From NCBI GenBank assembly GCA_963662175.1, contig OY759215.1:57181213-57245212 (forward strand): a stretch of 64,000 bases of DNA, read 5' to 3'. This DNA comes from Aradus depressus. Its lineage: Eukaryota; Arthropoda; Insecta; Hemiptera; Aradidae. How positions within the stretch are numbered: position 1 is the first letter of the stretch; every line of letters starts with the position of its first letter. Under the pieces are notes generated by a model. The model searched no databases. It was given only the letters and a program-made list of their open reading frames with translations, and was not told where the DNA came from. Shown here one piece after another: positions 1 to 12,398 of this stretch. The translations under genes and the position numbers were made by a program.

Positions 1-1190
1 AATAAGGTGGAAGCCCTTGCGCTTCCAGGGAAGGAATATAAATACAAATTGGATGCTTAGGTCCTTAGGTGTAAAACACTAACCCACCATATATATTATT
101 ATTATATTGTTGAGAGGACCTCTAGGTCGAACAGAAAATAAATTATATATAGATACTGATGATGCTAGGTTGTAAAAGGCAACAAATAAATTGGAGAAAT
201 ATAGAGATAGAGCTGTGATGTTATAGATAAATTCAAAATCTCCTTACTCAACCCAAAAGTGAAAAATATTGAAGTAAAATGAAGTGAGGTTAGAAGGACA
301 ATATTTGTGAAAATCTTAATTTTCTTCTAAATTTTTTTTTTTTATTTTTTCTTCTTTTCTTTTTAAGCTTTTTTGTCTGGAAGGTGACAAAAACAGCGTT
401 TTTGTTGTAAGACGTTTTAATAAAAGCAGACGACAAACAGAGCACAAAAACCCCAAAACCAATCTTCTTAAAATCTGGAGTCGAGAAGATAACAAAATGG
501 AAAATAGGTAATAATAGAAAAAAAAAAAAAAAAAAAAAAAGAGTAAAGAGAGAAAAACATGAGAAAAGAGGAATCTTGGCCGTGGAAGAAGTCTGAAGTG
601 ACCCAATAAAGCTATTCTAACTCCCTCGAGGAAGAATCTAATAAAATTCATCCCTACTAATGAGCTTGCTTTTCAATTGAACTTTACAGGGGGAGGGATT
701 CTTTAGAAGGAGCAATTCTTTGTCCGAGTATGCGCTCTGACATCGTTTAAAACAAGACTCCTCTTGTAAAACCTCACCCTCTTCCCGTTTTGGACCTGTC
801 GAACACAAAGAAAAGGCACAGGATCCTGAGGAACAAAGACCCAGCTCTTGGAATTAATTAAGGCTTTTGGTAAAGATGGAGAAAAGAAGCCTAGCCCTCT
901 CTCGCCTTGTGTTCTTCCCCAGAGTCAACTCTAGAAAATCTTGAATATTAATTTTACAAGGTGGCGCTTTACAAAGAAATCAGTTTCTTTAGGATTTTCT
1001 GGGATGAAGAGCATCCAGGGTTTCTTTTATGGAACCTATGCAGATGATATGAAATGCATTGGCGAGGGGTTGAATTTTTTTAGATGTATCCACAGATCAT
1101 TTCACTTTTACAAAAAATAAAAAAATAAATAAAAATGTTGTCGGTGAATGACCGGCTATTTACTTCCCCAAAACGAATACATTAGTTAGT
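1..1190. other. AT-rich stretch, nothing recognised
   Basis: It has T-runs near 330-341 and an A-run at 519-540. The minus frame at 316-651 translates poly(A/T) and is not a gene. Confidence 0.6.
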
Positions 1191-1194
1191 TTTT

Positions 1195-2070
1195 GCTCTC
1201 CGTCAAAAACTTGAACGTTTGAGCTAAAATGCAACAGTTGACTTACTTAGGGGATTCTGAATGCTCATACTAAACTTTGAGTCGATACATTTATTACATT
1301 CGCAGTTATTACACTTTTTGTGTAAAGCTTCTCCCCCCATCTCCCTCTTTCTGGTGTCGTCCTTATAGAGTTCTGGATACACATATACAATTTCATATTG
1401 ATATATTACTTCTATAGGGAGTTCATAGCCGCACATACTCGTATTGAGAGATTTTTTTTTTTTTTTTATCAACAGCGAATTACATAACTCCTCATGAGCT
1501 GGGGAAGTAAAAAATATATTCCACTGTTTAAACGGAAATTATCTTCAGTATGAGTGGGGGTTCTCAAGAATGAAATGATGGTGTCCACCATCCGCTTCAT
1601 CAAACGACTAATTTGTGTTTGTTACTTATACCATTATTACAAAGTATTGTAACTGTCCGAAAATCCGAGATCGAGTTTTAAACGAAATTTCACGTTATAA
1701 GGTCTCATGAATACGACTTGGCTGAAAATCAATGGAATTCTGAATATACATATAACATTTCTTGTCGATATATTCATTCCATCGGATGTTGATTCTTCTT
1801 ATTCCTCTTCTCATTCCTTCTTTCTATTCACTCTATTTAGCTGAAAATTGATAGTTGTCCTTATAGGGTTTTGAATTTGCATTTGAAATTTCGAGTAGAA
1901 ACATTCATTACAACAGCAGTTATTAGAGTGTTCTTCCCCCCTAATTCCTCCATTTTGTTGGGCCGATTTGGCTGAAAGTCAAAACTTGTTGTCCTTTTGT
2001 GGTTTTGAATACACAATACAATTTCGTGTAGAAACATTCATTCTATCGGGTGTTATCGTGTCCATAGACA
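1195..2070 (-). repeat. Family A, two degraded copies in tandem (minus)
   Basis: In complement order: CGCAGTTATTACACTTTTTG, GTGTCGTCCTTATAGAGTTC, CATAACTCCTCATGAGCTGG (the family start at 1500), then a second set to 2070. A further scrap is at 2555-2625 (TTTCTGACCGGATTACGTAA). Confidence 0.65.
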
Positions 2071-2629
2071 CATGCTGGCAAATAGAATTTTTTTTTTTTT
2101 AAATATTTTATTTTATTTTTTTGTAGAAAATACAATTTTACAGAAAGGTTCCTTCACCATTACCCTTATGCAAATACAGTCAAAAATAATCAGTAAATTA
2201 AAAAAACAATGCTACTTTCTAAGAGAAAATTTAAAAAAACTCTTAATGAAAAAGGAGAAAAAAAACAAATATAAAATAACTGAATTGAAAGTAAGTTTAT
2301 GAACAATCTAAAAACAGAGAGTATAATTTTAAAATCGCGATCGGATATTTTTATACTTCCCTCCCTGAGTTGTCCCTATTTTTTTAACCAAGGCGTTTTG
2401 ACTTGCGTCACACTTAAGTAAAAAGTGTTTACCAAGATTTATTATATAGTCGAGTAGGAGCTCGATATTTAGGTCTTCGTGGATTTGTAGGATGGAGGTG
2501 TCCCTCGAGTAGCTTCCAACCAACCAAATATTTATATTTTTGTAATGAGAGCGCCGGAAAACATTAAATTCAAATTTCTGACCGGATTACGTAACTTCAC
2601 CTATACTTTGTATTTCAGAGAAGATGGTG

Positions 2630-4640
2630 CAAGTTCAAGGAGACATCCTGTTTTCAGGGGTGGAGTTACAAACATGAAACGAACACTAATTTTCACTACT
2701 TTGTATTCTAAAGGGATGCTTCTGAAACTAGATTTTTTGAAACGATTAAATTATATTGATCGGGTAAATATTTTTGAAGATATTCAGGGTGACCCACATT
2801 TTACTAGTCGAAGTTCCCCTCTCGACAGAAGAAATGATGAGAAATGGTCGGGGAGAAAGATGAATATCCTATTGAAATTTGAATATCACCAATGAATACT
2901 TATTCCATCAATATTATTTTTGTATTATGTAGAAACATTTCAAAATAAAACATGTAGAAAAGCATTTCAAAAAAATCTGAATTCAAAATTTCTAAAAAAA
3001 AACATATCAATCCACCGAAAAAATCCCAAAAAAAAAAAAAATGGGTTGGGCCGTAGCCACTAAAATGGAGGTTCAAATTTGTAATGGGGTGTTGCAATGA
3101 TCTTGGACCAGTTTACATGTTCTTTGGATATACAAACCCTAATGCATTAATCGTCTGAAAATGTAGTGCAGTATAAGAACTTCAAATGCAAAAAGACTGC
3201 CCATCTTTGATACCCACATGTTATGATCAATGTTGTCAATCCGGAAAAATAACGTTAATGTGCACCTTTCTCGGGCAGTAAAGTTATTGACTGAACAGCC
3301 TCATCCGTGTCTCATCGGTTAGTATCATTATTTCATTTTATGCAGGACCTTTTTCAACTTCATATACATTTTAAAAAGGTTGAAATAGACTTTTCAATGT
3401 GGAGAAGGGGAAAAAATAACCCAATAAAGATTTCACTTTATGTATTTAGTATTAAGAAATTCTCAAAAAGTATCAAGTAAGATTTATTTAAATCATCGTT
3501 GTCTTCAGTTTTGTAGTTCAGCTTGTGAACTGAGTTATTTTATTATAACTTAAATTTAATTAACTGCTTAACTATGCAGGACTTGAAATAGAACCTCCAA
3601 GAATTTGCATATTTAAAGTAGCTTTGGAGGGGAATTCAGCTACAATTTTCCTTTCCATTGAGTTTCTATATTAGTTAATAGTCTACAATGTTAACCCATT
3701 GTCTAATACAAAAAAAACTACAAGTGAAGGGGGAATGGGACGATTGGCGCAAAGTATAATGGACAAAATGGCGGCCGTCCTAAAATGGGGACCTCAGCAG
3801 TAAGGTACCGACAGATTAGTATTCTTTTTGAGTGCAGGAACAACTAACTGTTTCACCTAGTCCGGGACCCCAACATTCCTCCCTTCCACTCCCACTTCAG
3901 CCATCTCACACCTTTCCAACGGCTCCTTATTTCACCTACGCAGCCATTGCACTATTAGCGCCATCACACATCTCCATCTTTCTGCCCGTGTCCCCGTATT
4001 TCTTTCTTTTGCTCAGACCTTTTCCACCCTATTACCTTATCTCTGTTCTACGACACCGCTCTTCAGTGTCGCCCCTGTATTTACTTCTTTAGCTCAGATT
4101 TTCCCTGCATTTTTCTTCCACTACGCACCTACAGCTCAGCTCCTGCGTTTTTTTTTTATTCGACACCCTCACTCTAATCCAGGCTCTTATCCCCAAATGC
4201 ACCTGTTTTTTTTTCTTTCACCCGCTGTATATCTACACTTCACCCCCGCCGATACTTTTTTAAATCGGCTCCCTTCGCTATATTTTTATCTACTCGTGGT
4301 AAAGTATCATGGTACATCCTACGCGATTTTCTCAGACAATATTTATTTGCTCGGCGCCATATTTTTGCCCACACAGATGAAGTAAATGTTTTGGTGATGT
4401 CGCTTATAATAATGGGACCATCGCTGAAAAATACCGTACATACAATATAGAAAATACTTGATGGAATTCAGAAAAACTGATTCTGAGATTGAGTGATCAA
4501 ACGTAGATAAAAAAATAATAATACATATGGGTCGAATTGAATTTTTTTTTTTTGTTTAAAAATCCGTTTTTTAGTTATTACTAAAAATCACATTACAAAT
4601 TTTTTAAACAGAAAATTCTTCTACGTATTTGATTTGGTAG
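2630..4640. other. Non-coding; pyrimidine-rich part
   Basis: Nothing is recognised to 3830. The plus strand is C/T-rich from 3830 to about 4280 without clear tandem order, and AT-rich after that. Confidence 0.5.
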
Positions 4641-4930
4641 CTGATTCTCATGATGCCCTCCACCAGGGCATTATAAGGACGCATCATCCCTTTCAACTTG
4701 TGGACATTAAGGCTGATTCAACTCCTACCCAGTTGGAAGTATTTCTTTAGCCCGACGCTGGTTTTGTTGCCGCCTGCGGGCCGCGGCGGGTCGCAAACCG
4801 GCCTCCCTTTGATTTATTCCCCAGGCGCAGGCACATTAGGCCCCTATTTACATAACGAGCAGCCCTCAAAGCTCAATTAACACACTCCTATCTCTAGTGA
4901 AACATCTTTTTGCACATTACCCACCTTCAA
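4640..4930. other. GC-rich, repeat-free island
   Basis: TGCCGCCTGCGGGCCGCGGC and neighbouring bases stand out in AT-rich DNA. A 60-codon frame here has no protein likeness. It could be a conserved non-coding element. Confidence 0.3.
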
Positions 4931-5019
4931 CTAACCCCCATCTCCTTATTCAATTAAAATATTTTTATATTTTAAGAGATCAGTTAGTGAATTATTTTTT
5001 TTTTTATTTCCCAGCTATT

Positions 5020-5400
5020 TAAAGTACAGGGGAAGTTATGAAATATGTAAAAAAAATCGATGTGTTTCCAGCACAATTCCATGTTCACCGACCGCCTAAT
5101 TCCAAAAACGAAAAAAAAATCTTATGTACATATATGTGAGTGTCTGTGAACACGATAACTCCTGGTAGAATTAATATATCGACACGTTTTATATGTGTAT
5201 CTAATACACAATAAGGACGACACCTATTGGTTTTCAGTCAAATGGAAGGGATGGGGGGATATACATAAAAACTACCCCAATAACTGCTGAAGTCATGAAT
5301 ATATCGAACGAAATTTTATATGAATCTCGAAATCCCCATAAGGACACCATCCATCATTGTTGAACCGAATCGCTCAAAGGGAAGTGAGGGATAGGACAAT
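5020..5400 (+). repeat. Family A, 5' two thirds
   Basis: AGCTATTTAAAGTACAGGGG, GTGTCTGTGAACACGATAAC and AATAACTGCTGAAGTCATGA. Confidence 0.65.
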
Positions 5401-5610
5401 TTTTGTTTCTCAAACAATTTGTTTCCGTTGTCTAATTTCCGGTTTCGACTTACGCCATCGTCAGTCCAAAGTTCAACAGTAACATTTAAGTTTGCTAGAT
5501 TGGCATATTTTGTACAGTTCTGAGATTACCTGAGGCTGTGACTCACATTTCCAAAAGGAAAACCCCACAGAGGAGAGAAGTCCTGCTGTCTAACGGGAAA
5601 ATATAACTGC

Positions 5611-5920
5611 AACAATAATAATAATAGCCTTTTTATTTGCTTCCTTAAGGTTCACAATAATAATAGTAATAAATATACTTCTATACAAATTGGAAACTAG
5701 GCCCATCTTTGGGCATAGGCTTCTCCCATTTTATTCCATACACCCCTGTCCCAGGCCGACCTGTGCCAGAGACTCGCTGCTAACCTGTCCAAATCGTCCC
5801 GCCACCGCACCAGTTGTCTTCCTCTTCTTCTCTTCTGGTAAATCGGGTACCACTCGGTCGTCCTCTTGGCCCATCTTCCTTCTTCCATCCTCGCCACATG
5901 TCCTGCCCTTTTCCTGCAAG
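5611..5920 (-). pseudogene. RTE-like LINE 3' end, ORF2 C-terminus
   Basis: On the minus strand from about 5920 the frame reads RKRAGHVARMEEGRWAKRT, then EWYPIYQKRRRGRQ, RWRDDLDRLA and EAYAQRWA, ending at a TAG (5694-5696). This is the stereotyped tail of insect endonuclease-reverse transcriptase LINEs of the RTE type, with the pattern H-x-ARM-x2-RW, RGR-x6-W-x-D and a final W. The 3' UTR runs leftwards to ATT-triplet repeats around 5611-5670, a common 3' terminus in this group. The element is truncated at its 5' end. The frame is still intact over 75 codons, so it is not ancient. No duplication could be identified. Confidence 0.8.
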
Positions 5921-5929
5921 AATATTTAG

Positions 5930-6985
5930 GTATAAATACAGTATTAAAAAATTAGTAACAATGAGAAAAAAAATTAAAAAGAAATTCAAATAAACATTAG
6001 TATGTAGGTATATTACCTGCAGTACCATATACTACTGTAAAACGGTCGCAGTAACGTTTACAATTACGTCACAATTAAGAAATAATTTTATTTATAATAT
6101 ATGCTATATACAATAAGTCAGAAGAATGTGTATATAACGAATTAATTCAAACTCTGAAATTGAACTAAACTTTAAATATCACTTTCTTATCCCGAGGCTG
6201 AAACATGGTCGTACATATATACGCCAGCGAGTGTACATTTAATAGAAAGCAAGGTAACTGTAATGGTTTTGAACGTGTCCTGGACCTACGGAACATTTCA
6301 ATGTGTTCTTCAAAATGAAAACTTGGCTACCATTTGTTTTATTAATGGAAGACAGATTTGTGTAACTCAAAACTGTTCCAAGTTAAGCCGGTCATGGAAA
6401 ACCTTGAGCGTCAAGAAATAGTCACAATGAAGTGTATTATTAAGTTGTTACTCTTCGTTTGCAGAAGACATTGCCAAATCCTGGATTAGAGTTTAACTAA
6501 TTTATAGAGATCTAAATTAGATCGATTAAAACTTCAGTTATAATGATTATTTATGAGTCAATTAAAATTTAATGCCTAAGGCAATATTTTATGAGCAGAA
6601 TTGTACATTTTTAGACATATTCTATTTTTATTTTTGATTGCATATCCCGTTAAGAAATAACTTGCTAGGATCTTGATACGATGGACCCACAGGAATAAGT
6701 GTGTTGAAAATATTAGAAAATAGCCTTCGCTATCAAATTGTAAGATAAAATAATTGTTATTAATCCTCAGCTAAACTAAATATATGGTCGGTAATCCGTC
6801 AGAAATTCCATGTTTTCTCCAGTATTTCTTCTTTTTCCGACCCCTATTGCCACAAAAAAACTGAGTGTGTGCATCTGCCCGCCTATGAATACGATAAGCC
6901 CGGATAAAATGAATGTATGAATAAATTTATACCAAATACAACTTGCTTCCTTAATTCTTTGTGAAATTAATAACTGAATAATTAG
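5930..6985. other. AT-rich stretch, nothing recognised
   Basis: No repeat family or coding signal could be placed here. Confidence 0.5.
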
Positions 6986-6989
6986 AATT

Positions 6990-7076
6990 ATAAATCTATA
7001 TCGTCTATTCCACAAAAAAAAATATATATTTAATAATATATTATTCGTGGAATAGACAATATAATTTATAAGTATA
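6990..7076. repeat. Hairpin of about 28-bp arms
   Basis: ATCGTCTATTCCAC (7001-7014) and GTGGAATAGACAAT (near 7050) pair, extended by ATTATAAAT/ATTTATAA. AT-rich loop. Confidence 0.7.
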
Positions 7077-7119
7077 TAATTTATAAGCTATTTTAATGTA
7101 TACAATAAATAACTAGGTT

Positions 7120-7371
7120 TGGGGGCCATGGTGGCCGTGCGGGCTAGAGCGTGGGGCTTTGGTCGCATGGTCTAACTATGGTTTGCGGGTTCGAATCCCG
7201 TCCGGGAGTGAGTTTTATTTCGTAGATAAAACTCCCTCCCGGGGCCATGGATGTCGTAAATAACTAGATAAACAACACATTGACATGGCTAATATGCACC
7301 GTACATAAAGCCAAAAAAAATAAAAAAATAAAAATATAAATAAATAAAAAATAAAAAAATAAAATAAAAAA
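7120..7371 (+). mobile_element. Intact tRNA-derived SINE, family 1
   Basis: The head has a B box (GGTTCGAATCC at about 7189) and a D-arm-like TGGCCGTGCGGGCTAGAGCG. The spacing suits a tRNA with a long variable arm (Leu/Ser type). A body with CTCCCTCCCGGGGCCATGG follows, then CACCGTACATAAAGCC and an A-rich tail. AAATAACTAGGTT flanks it at 7107-7119 and 7372-7384, a 13-bp target-site duplication. RNA polymerase III transcription is inferred from the boxes. Confidence 0.85.
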
Positions 7372-7384
7372 AAATAACTAGGTT

Positions 7385-8520
7385 ATGATTTAACGGAAAT
7401 ATTATTATGATAACGATGTGTAATGTAAGCCAAAAGTTGGAAATACCCGAATTTTTTTTTAAGTTTTTTTTCAGATGTTCGGTTCTAACTCGATAAATAC
7501 TTAACGGGTTTTGTCCTAGTTGTTAATTGATAATTTTGTTCACTGTCAATCAGATAATTGTATAATAAATTTGAAAGATGATTTTTCTTCCTATTGGAAC
7601 AATGATATAGGCATAGCGTTACGATGTTGATCTTAAAATGTTAACAATTTCATAATAAATAGTGTAAGTAGGCACATGTTATCAATTCTAGAGTGATTAA
7701 TTAAAATTGAACAAAAAGTGAAAAGGGTCTGAAATACAAAAAACTCAATTTTCTGGGCTTGTACAACTCGCATCTCTATTGGAAATTAGGCTAGGTCACT
7801 CGGACGCTAAACTGAACGTATACTGCAGATTTCTAGTTACAATTTTTGCGTTATTTACGTAACCTAGGCATCAAACTAGATATAAATACATCATAAAATC
7901 GAGATAGGTATTTTTAACGATTTTACTACTTTCTCTGAATGGGAAAATGAAATTCTAATAAAGTCTGATTGAAGAGAGCGTTATAAAATCCAATACTCCG
8001 AATTAATTTTGTCCAAAGGTGAATGTGTGTGTGTGTGTGTTTGATGAGGTGTGGGCGTGCCTTTGCTACTAACGGGAGACTCGACCAAAGAGAAACATCA
8101 CACCCGGCTTCAGGCCCTCGCCGCCACTTCCCAAAGCTACCGTTAATTGTCCGACAAACCAATTTTCCACTTTGTCGCTCTTGTTTGAAGCCATTAAAAG
8201 GAGGAAAAAAGGGGGTGTCATTTAAACGATCCCTTCTAGACAGGCTAAGTTGGTTAGTGAACCATTTTATTTTATATTTTTTTGTTAATAATTTTTTTTT
8301 CTCTTTCTTGGATTTATTGTTGCGTCAACTCCCGTGTTTATTTGCGACGGGCTGTCTACAGATAAGTCCTCCCATTCTTTTATAATTATAAGTATACACT
8401 CTTATGCCGAGATTGAAGCCCTGGATCCTTGACTTTGAAGCGAATTCCGAAAATTTAGGTTATTTTTTTCTTTAATTTATTCAATAACTTAAACTATCTT
8501 AAATTACATTAAAAAAATGT
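7385..8520. other. Unique non-coding sequence
   Basis: A GT microsatellite lies at about 8024-8041. The next 170 bases are GC-richer and repeat-free, possibly a conserved element; no coding signal. Confidence 0.4.
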
Positions 8521-8524
8521 CTAA

Positions 8525-8720
8525 TGTGACTACAACATGAATTTTACACCCACTACATTTTTTCTGGTACACTCTCCTGTTACAAAGTTTCTTTGTAGGT
8601 TCATCGTAATTCTGAGAGACTTTCTATGCACAGTAATGCCATTTTGAAATGGTAAAAAATGAATGGGGGGTAAAAATGTAGTGGGTATAAGTGGAAGTCT
8701 TATGATCACATCAGATATTT
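8525..8720. repeat. MITE-like inverted repeat
   Basis: ACACCCACTACATTTTTT (8547) is the near complement of AAAAATGTAGTGGGTATAAG (8670). Pairing extends outwards through CTAATGTGACTAC and the complement of ATGATCACATCAG. A related interior piece (AGGTTCAGCTTAATTCTGAG) is at 28605-28680. Confidence 0.6.
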
Positions 8721-8769
8721 TTCTTTAGTTTAACTTATTTGTATTGAATAAAAATAAATCCATTGTATT

Positions 8770-8940
8770 TTTTTAACCCCCGACGCAAGAGGAGGGGGTA
8801 TTATAAGTTTGAAGCCTTCGTCTGTATGTGTGTGTGTCTGTCTGTGGCATCGTAGCTCCAAGACGGCTGAACCGATTTCAAAGCGGTTTTTTTATTTCAA
8901 AATCTGGTATGTGCGAGATAGTTCTTAACCATGTTTGGTA
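8770..8940 (+). repeat. Widespread insect-type non-coding repeat
   Basis: TTAACCCCCGACGCAAGAGG, GTATTATAAGTTTGAAGCC, GGCATCGTAGCTCCAAGACG and GGCTGAACCGATTTCAAAGC. I recall this type of sequence from many arthropod genomes. Its class cannot be decided here. Confidence 0.5.
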
Positions 8941-9309
8941 GAAATCGGGTATGCCGTTTCCACGATCTTCAGGTTTCATCAGAGCCTGTGTAGAGATCTT
9001 AGGCCTCCATTACAGCTAGAGACTTGGAGTTTGAACTCAAATGTTTATAACGCCAAGCCCCTCCCCCAAGCCTTTACACTAAGCCCTTCAAGCCCCCCCC
9101 CCCCCCACACACAAAAAAAAAATCTCTCCCAACCAAGGTTTCAGTAAAAAAAAAGAATGAACAAAAAAAAAAAATGTTTTAAAGGTTTATTTTTTGTGTC
9201 GGTTTTTTTTAAAATTTAATCTTTTAATATTAGGAATTTAATATTAATTTATCTTATATTATTTTTTTAAATTATTATTATTAATCCTCTCATGTGTGTT
9301 GATATTCTT

Positions 9310-9492
9310 AGATTTAACCCACGAGCACGCTGTCCTTCGCATGGGACATTAAGCGATAGTCTCGAATCTGGTCTAAGTAAGGTACTCGTTAAAGACACCC
9401 TTGGTAACTAAACCTGAGTAGGCTCACCAGAGCGAGTAGTAGTAGTAGGCGATACGACGTCGAACTTAAAGCCCGGGCATGAGTCACAATAA
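9310..9492 (+). mobile_element. SINE family 2, body and tail
   Basis: GAGCACGCTGTCCTTCGCAT, GGTACTCGTTAAAGACACCC and AAAGCCCGGGCATGAGTCAC. Confidence 0.65.
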
Positions 9493-9534
9493 CTAACTTC
9501 TTTATTAAGGGTTGATTTATAATAATATACGACG

Positions 9535-9590
9535 TCTCCAGTTACCATGTTATGGTTTACCAGAAATAAATATTATTATTATTAGGAAAT
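9535..9590 (+). repeat. CR1-group 3' tail scrap
   Basis: GTTACCATGTTATGGTTTAC then AAATAAATATTATTATT. Similar scraps lie at 48728-48775 and 50020-50100. Confidence 0.5.
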
Positions 9591-9924
9591 GCATCTAGTA
9601 GAAGTATAATAATGTCATGCAATATACAATGTTGCACAGTAATATTCGAACCTTCCGTTTAAGAAGGGTTCAATTCACTTCACATTCATGTAAGAACATT
9701 ACTCAAGAACAGACAGACGTGTTTTGGTTCAAAATTGATTAAATGTATTTTTCTATCTTTTTCTTGCTATATATTTACCATAATGACCCATTTCACGATA
9801 GCTCGTAGATCAAAATAATGGTGTGAGAAGATGAGAGGGTGCTTATATCTGCGCTATCTATCTAATCCGGGATCTGGAGCGTCCCCAGGGTTTCAATAAG
9901 GCGGGAGGTCGGAGGTTGAGAGCC

Positions 9925-9985
9925 CAGCTCTGATAACGGGAGCAGCTGTTTTGATAAGGTGGGGATCAGTATTGTCTCTTATCGT
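9925..9985. promoter_or_regulatory. Possible enhancer-like cluster (GATA sites and E-box)
   Basis: Two TGATAA sites (9931, 9952), one TTATCG (9979, a GATA site on the other strand) and the palindromic E-box CAGCTG (9943-9948) fall within 55 bases. The stretch is GC-richer than its surroundings and free of recognised repeats. Short motifs occur by chance, so this is only suggestive. Confidence 0.25.
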
Positions 9986-10279
9986 GCTACTGGTTGGCTT
10001 CACTGGTTGCACGCTTCAATGGCATATGTATTACCGCACATTGAATGTTGACGGCAAATAATATTCACTTCAGGACATTATCTACATTGTCTGTCGTTCC
10101 AGAGAGTTACAAATGGGCCAGGTGGACCCCATATCCCATAGGCTCCAATCAAAGGAAAAAAAAATGTTGGTAAATCACTGCCAATGTTTTTCCCCAGCAC
10201 AAATTAATCAGTAAGGTTTTCGCTCACCTTCCAAAATCAATTGTGGCCTCTGAATCCTTTCTTCCCTTCGGTAATTTCC

Positions 10280-11060
10280 GCTGGAAATTAATAATAATAA
10301 TAATTTATTTCCGTTAAACCAATACATGGTAATAGGATATGTCAAATGAATTTATACATTAAGATAGCTTATAAATTAGAGGTTTGGTTTAGTATAAATT
10401 AGATTTATAACTACTTGAGTCTAACACATCTATGATTAGTAGTAACAAAAAAAAACATTAAAAAAAAGTAAAATTAAATTAATAAAAACTGTACAAATAA
10501 ATACTTAAAAATATATGAGTATATATAAAAAAAATAAATAATAATAAAACAAGGTACGTTCATAATAAGTAGACACATTTTTCAATTTAATAAAAATTAA
10601 GATAACTATTTTTCAAAGAAAACTCTTCGGAAGTGTCTTTATCCCCCAACGATGTTTCGGGATGTTCTCACGTCCCATCATCAGGTCCCAACGTGGCGAG
10701 ATATAGAAATGAAAGAAAACAATGTAACTATAACAATATAAGAAAAATAAAAAAAAAAGTATATATATATTAGTCAATTATAAATAAATGTATGCAAATG
10801 TCTAAAATAAAAAAATATATAGTATAAATGAATAAATAAAACAATAACGTACATTGGACTGACGTTTATGGTGTGGAGGAACTCTGCCCAAAATGTAAAA
10901 ATGAAAGCTTTGTATCAAATAATGATTTTGGATATGAAAAACGATTCTTTATTGTGATTATATTATTCTTTTTGAACAATGAGAATAAAATTCCGTTTCC
11001 GTGTAAAGGGTTTCCTCTAACACGAACATTTTTAGTTGAAATTTTAATCCTTTAAATAAT
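10280..11060 (-). mobile_element. CR1-group LINE 3' fragment, copy 2
   Basis: This is the reverse complement of most of the 36840-37500 region. The minus-strand frame near 10970-11050 carries MFVLEETLYTETEFYSH, the usual ORF2 end. Then follow the 3' UTR, a hammerhead-like motif (10654-10684) and the TTATT terminal repeats at 10290-10305. It is heavily AT-rich with small insertions. Confidence 0.7.
10654..10684 (-). other. Hammerhead-like motif 1
   Basis: The minus strand reads CTGATGA, T, GGGA...TCCC hairpin with a GTGAGAAC-type loop, then GAAAC. It lies in the 3' UTR of CR1-group copy 2. The outer stem is not evident. Confidence 0.35.
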
Positions 11061-11270
11061 AGGAGTTGTCCTTGTGATGAGTTACATATGAAATTCCTTG
11101 TCGACATTAAATCCGCAGTTATTAGAGATTTTGTATTAAGCCATCCTGTCCCCTCTCCCTTATCCTTCCCTTCCCTTGGCTGAAAATCAATAGGTGTCGT
11201 CCTTATGGGGTTCTGGATACACATGTAACATTTTGTGTTGATATATTCATCCTATCGGGTCTTATATTTT
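11060..11270 (-). repeat. Family A, partial
   Basis: GGCTGAAAATCAATAGGTGT, CGTCCTTATGGGGTTCTGGA and GATATATTCATCCTATCGGG. It abuts CR1-group copy 2. Confidence 0.65.
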
Positions 11271-11752
11271 TGTGGAATTTGCATGACTATACGTACTTTT
11301 CCTGTCTTCGGGCTAACTTACTTTATTCCTGTTCCAAATTTCATGTATATGCGACTCATGCTTTCTAAAGCTTCTTCTCTATTTGCGCTTCAACGGCTGC
11401 GATAATATCGAAACAAAACCCAGCCTAGAATCGTGTTGAGCACTCCAATACTTTCAATTTGTTACGCATTTTGTATTTTTGAAACATTTCTGTATTTAGT
11501 GCTTATCTTGGGGATATTTTCAGAAACTTGTAGGTATTTTTGTTGTTGTTCTACCTCACTACATTCACTTACCAAGTTGGATATTTCTACATTAGATGGT
11601 TTGAGCTGTGGGATTGACCGACAGATAGACACGCGAACGAAATAGAATTTTTTACAACCTGTAAAAAGAAAAGGAATTTGGCTTACCTACGCTAAAATCA
11701 CAACCAGCGGCTGGGCTGTCTTATATGCATAAATAAAAAGAAAATAAGACAT

Positions 11753-11763
11753 TGCATGAAAGC
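11753..11763. repeat. Left target-site duplication of the LINE at 11764
   Basis: TGCATGAAAGC, identical to 12399-12409 directly after the poly(A) tail. Confidence 0.85.
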
Positions 11764-12398
11764 CTTGGATGGGCCTGTCGCTTCGTATTTCTGTAGACGA
11801 TACATGCCCTTAGGAGCAGATATTGATGAGCCCTTACGTCTAGCCCTTGAGGAAGAGATGCGCGGACAATCCAGACCAGTGCGCTGCAAAGACATCGTCC
11901 AGAATTGGATTGTGGAAAAATGGCAACAACGTTGGTCACGATGCCCAGATGGCCGAACGACGTACGCATACTTCCCGGACGTCCGGGTACGCCTTGACTC
12001 AACACGGGTACAGCCTAATCACTGGACGTCTCAAATATTATCAGGTCATGGTGATTTCAACTCCAAGCTGTTCTTCTTTCACAGGAAGAACACCCCGAAC
12101 TGTTCGTGCGGCGGTATCGAGACTGCAGAGCATGTGGTCCTCGAATGCCCGCTGTACGACCAAGCTAGGGTGGAGTTGATTCATGGGACAAGATCATATT
12201 TGGGACTGGATCTACAGCAGATGGTGACGGAAACAGACTACCCGATGTTCTGCCGATTCGTCGGCTCCTGGCGGGAGCAGAGACAGGCAATGTAAGATAG
12301 TAACCCCTTGATCCCCGATCTTTGCCCGAACGTAGACTGGGTGATGTTGCTGCAACGCAAGGCGCACCCTCTTTTAAAACCAACTAAAAAAAAAAAAA
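11764..12398 (+). pseudogene. 5'-truncated non-LTR retrotransposon, ORF2 C-terminus (R1-like)
   Basis: An open frame from the truncation point to a TAA at 12293-12295 encodes about 178 residues. Blocks such as WIVEKWQQRW, GRTTYAYFPDVRV and LSGHGDFNSKLFFF resemble the region after the RNase H-like part of R1-clade ORF2 proteins. They are followed by the zinc-knuckle-like CSCGGIETAEHVVLEC (C-x-C-x7-H-x4-C). A short 3' UTR leads to an A13 tail at 12386-12398. The element is flanked by an exact 11-bp duplication (TGCATGAAAGC). The apparent start ATG is part of that flanking duplication and not the element's own. The uninterrupted frame and exact duplication indicate a recent insertion. It cannot transpose, having no reverse transcriptase. 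Clade assignment within R1-related LINEs is tentative. Confidence 0.85.

Noticed and set aside
2545..2895. 116-codon plus frame
   Set aside because: The first part is a reversed piece of family A. No domain is visible.
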